The translations under genes were made by a program, and so were the position numbers. Under the pieces are notes generated by a model. It had not been told where the DNA came from and ran no database searches. It was given only the letters and a program-made list of their open reading frames with translations. This document shows positions 61,551 to 64,000 of a stretch of DNA of 64,000 bases, in pieces (the first letter of the stretch is position 1; each line of letters opens with the position of its first letter). The DNA is from Quillaja saponaria (taxonomy: Eukaryota; Streptophyta; Magnoliopsida; Fabales; Quillajaceae), in contig CM055605.1 of NCBI GenBank assembly GCA_029379385.1, forward strand, positions 8,281,001-8,345,000. Direction: 5' to 3'.

Positions 61551-62556
61551 TCAAAAGTATTTTCGGTGAACAATGGAAGGACCTGTTTCGTCGTAGTCTG
61601 CCTTAGTTACATGCTGAGTTTGAGGGAACACAACTTTAGCAAGTATGGCACCTCCGACCCATGCTGAGTACATTGTCAAATCTTCTGGCATATATTCTGG
61701 AGGCTGTAATTAGCCAGGAATTACACCAAAGAAAAAGAAAGTTAAAAAGAGAATAACTAGAAAACACTATGTAAAAGCAGCAAAGCAAAGACAAATAAAA
61801 CCTAAAAGACTTTCTCAGATAGATAAAAAAAAATTGCTAGTTGTTGCTCATATCTAAACTTGCCAATATGGATAATGTCCTTGCTTAGAAAGGAAGCAAG
61901 GTCCAAACTAATGGAACAACTGGAAGCTAATCAAGGCTGAAAAATCACCCACTCCAAAATTCAATCTCACACCCCTCTAGCATATAATCACTACACATGG
62001 TCAAGTAAATACTAAGCTAAATATTCTACCATATGTTTCGGCAAATAAGGTAAAGTGTGAGAATTAATTTCATTTGGATTTCCAAGTAGTCAATTTCTAA
62101 AATAAAAGAGTAAGTTCTTGTAATGTTGTTATGGAATGAAGCACCAATTTTACAATCATCCAGAGATGCTGCAGAAAATTTCATGAGGATTTTCTTTGTG
62201 AAAGACAACAATGATTTCCAAAAGAAGAAAAGCTAAAAGGGCAGAAAAGGGGAAAGAATAGAAATCATCACTATTGATCTGTGAGCCATACATGACATCC
62301 AAGATAATTGTGCAAGATCATACATACTAAGACTAAGACCCCAAAATCAACTCCCACACACTAAACATTAGAAATTACTACTACCCAAAACAGGCAGTCT
62401 ATGCTGGTGCCAAAAGATAGGTAGAATCAAAAATTCTACTAGTATACAAAAGCTGGTTTATGTTTAAAAAAATTAGCTAAAATATTACCTTAACTAAAGC
62501 AGGTCGAACAGCAGAGGAGCACAGGGTACATTCTTTCTGAAACCTTTCCTCAAAAC
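61551..62556 (-). CDS. ARP7: actin-related protein 7, 3' end (partial)
   Basis: Two exons are visible. 62489-62556 encodes GFEERFQKECTLCSSAVRPA and LVK. 61551-61703 encodes PPEYMPEDLTMYSAWVGGAI, then AKVVFPQTQHVTKADYDETG and PSIVHRKYF with stop. This matches the C-terminus of plant ARP7, a nuclear actin-related protein that is a subunit of SWI/SNF-type chromatin remodelling complexes and is essential for embryo development in Arabidopsis. The upstream exon (ending in phase 1 before GF) is not found up to the right edge, so it lies beyond the window after an intron of more than 1.4 kb. The final residues are HRKYF rather than the almost universal HRKCF of actins and ARPs. Confidence 0.88.
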
Positions 62557-64000
62557 CTGTGGAAATGAGTAAGAACACTGCCTGTCAGAAGTTATAAGGG
62601 AACAGCTTTCCTCATTATAGGTGATAGAGATGAGAAAGATGTTGAGATGCCAGATAGGAAAAGGGAAGGCAGGAAAAGACGGGGAGAAGAAAGAATAACG
62701 CCTGAAAACAGGGAAATAGACAAGATATGGAAAGTTCAACTTCACTAAGACGAAAATCCTAAACTAAATCCCAAATGAAATAAGAAAATCAAACACCAAA
62801 GTTAAAAGGAAATTATAATAAAACCAAACCCCTAAAATGTAAATCTAATAACTAACATTAATGATCACCAAAAAGCCAAAAACATCCACATCACAGAAGC
62901 AACACTTTCACTTTAACAATGCCTCTAAAAGCCTCTGGAAACAACTTTTTTGGGAGGGGGGATGGGGTTGCACAAAGAAACTGTAAATTTACTCTTAAGA
63001 AATCCGAAAGCCCTGTTTACATTAATGATATGGCTAATTACACCATCTTTCTCTCCCAATTGTTATCACCTGAGACCATAATCCAAGTGTAAGATTTATC
63101 ATAAAAGACAAGGAACATGATTCGTTCAAAAAGATAACAATTGGAATACATAAAGAAGCCACGTATGCTATTTTAAAATAAAGTCACAACTCACAAATTT
63201 AATCTGAGTATCACTTCACAATCTCTAACTGACTACAACCTGAAATTCTTTTGATAAGAGCTGTGGAAACCAAGTCCTCCGTCAACTAAAGGCCAAGGGG
63301 GAAGGGGTGGGGTCATGAGTGAGGAATGAATTCCTGCCGAGCTGGGAAAATTGACTCCATAAGATCAAACCAGAGTCAAGCCACACGAGGGTATGGTTCC
63401 TACTGAATCAGCTCAAGGTCTGTGACGAGTACAACCTGAAAACTCAATAGGAAGGACTACAGTGAACTGCACTAGTTGCTCAGACAAATATTCAGTTCAA
63501 ATTCTAAGCACCATATCTTTCATCAGGAAAGTACAAGAGTAAAAAAAAACAAAGAAACGAGATTCTAATGTCAGTTTGTAACGTAATAGTTATTGTCTAC
63601 TAGATCCAAATAGACATAGGCCAAGCTATAAACATAAAAAATAAAATTAAAACATAACTTAAAAAAAATTTCAACTTGGCTAATATAGTGAATGTATGTT
63701 GTGGCATTTAATGTATTCACTATTCAGGTACGGAAATCTCTATTTTGACCTTCGCAAGTCTGCTAAATTTCGAGAGTATAGGAAACAAATTCTTTCTCTA
63801 GATTATTTCATATACTATGTTTGGATGGCAGAATGGGGGGAAAAGGAAAGGAGGACAGCCCCAGCTGGACCACGATGTGATGTAGGAAAGTAATTTAAGG
63901 GGCTATTCTTCCCTCTAAACCAGCAATTGTCGTCCTTTTACTTAGGAGAATCCAGAAGGAAGAGAGGAGAAAGACCAAAATTTTGTGCATCCTACAACAA
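62557..64000 (-). other. ARP7 intron continuing past the right edge
   Basis: No coding exon of ARP7 or any other gene was recognised on either strand. The interval is read as the 5' side of a long ARP7 intron, running off the window. Confidence 0.5.

Overview
This 64 kb window is AT-rich nuclear DNA from a flowering plant, very probably a eudicot. Its genes have many short exons with GT-AG introns, CT/AT microsatellites are frequent, and every recognisable protein is closest to a dicot family. I cannot name the species. Layout: an R2R3-MYB of the MYB46/MYB83 type (+, 2.8-4.7 kb); a repeat-rich spacer (5-9.8 kb); a citrate-type MATE transporter of the FRD3/DTX43 group (+, 11.8-16.6 kb, 13 coding exons); a plant RR-TZF CCCH zinc-finger protein with ankyrin repeats (-, 18.7-20.9 kb); a CESA3-type cellulose synthase (-, 25.8-32.5 kb, 14 exons); carotenoid cleavage dioxygenase 1 (-, 34.9-43.3 kb, 14 exons).

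From 43.3 to 57 kb the window turns into accessory DNA. It holds two non-LTR retrotransposon remnants and a cluster of four related loci for very small secreted cysteine-rich peptides (46.8, 48.2, 49.7 and 52.8/53.5 kb). A threefold ~170-bp tandem repeat ends just upstream of the last peptide locus, and a ~0.45 kb flank of that locus is duplicated at 55.1 kb. A gutted polygalacturonase pseudogene follows at 55.8-56.6 kb. The right end has an intact LOG cytokinin-activating enzyme (+, 57.7-59.2 kb) and the 3' end of actin-related protein ARP7 (-, from 61.55 kb, continuing past the right edge).

The conserved genes are not an operon or pathway cluster. MYB46/83 (secondary-wall regulator) and CESA3 (primary-wall cellulose) are both wall-related, but their proximity is probably incidental.

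Two points stand out. (1) The secreted-peptide cluster has a repeated CX3C...CX3C pattern and active turnover: Cys loss, frameshifts, partial copies and tandem upstream repeats. It is the best candidate for something undescribed. (2) Three otherwise well-conserved genes carry apparent single-base insertions (MATE at the exon 7/8 junction, CCCH near 19958, CESA3 near 29884 and 29670), while MYB, CCD1 and LOG are clean. This pattern fits residual assembly indels at least as well as real gene decay and must be resolved first. Exon coordinates were derived by hand from splice consensus, reading phase and remembered family sequence. No alignment or search was run.
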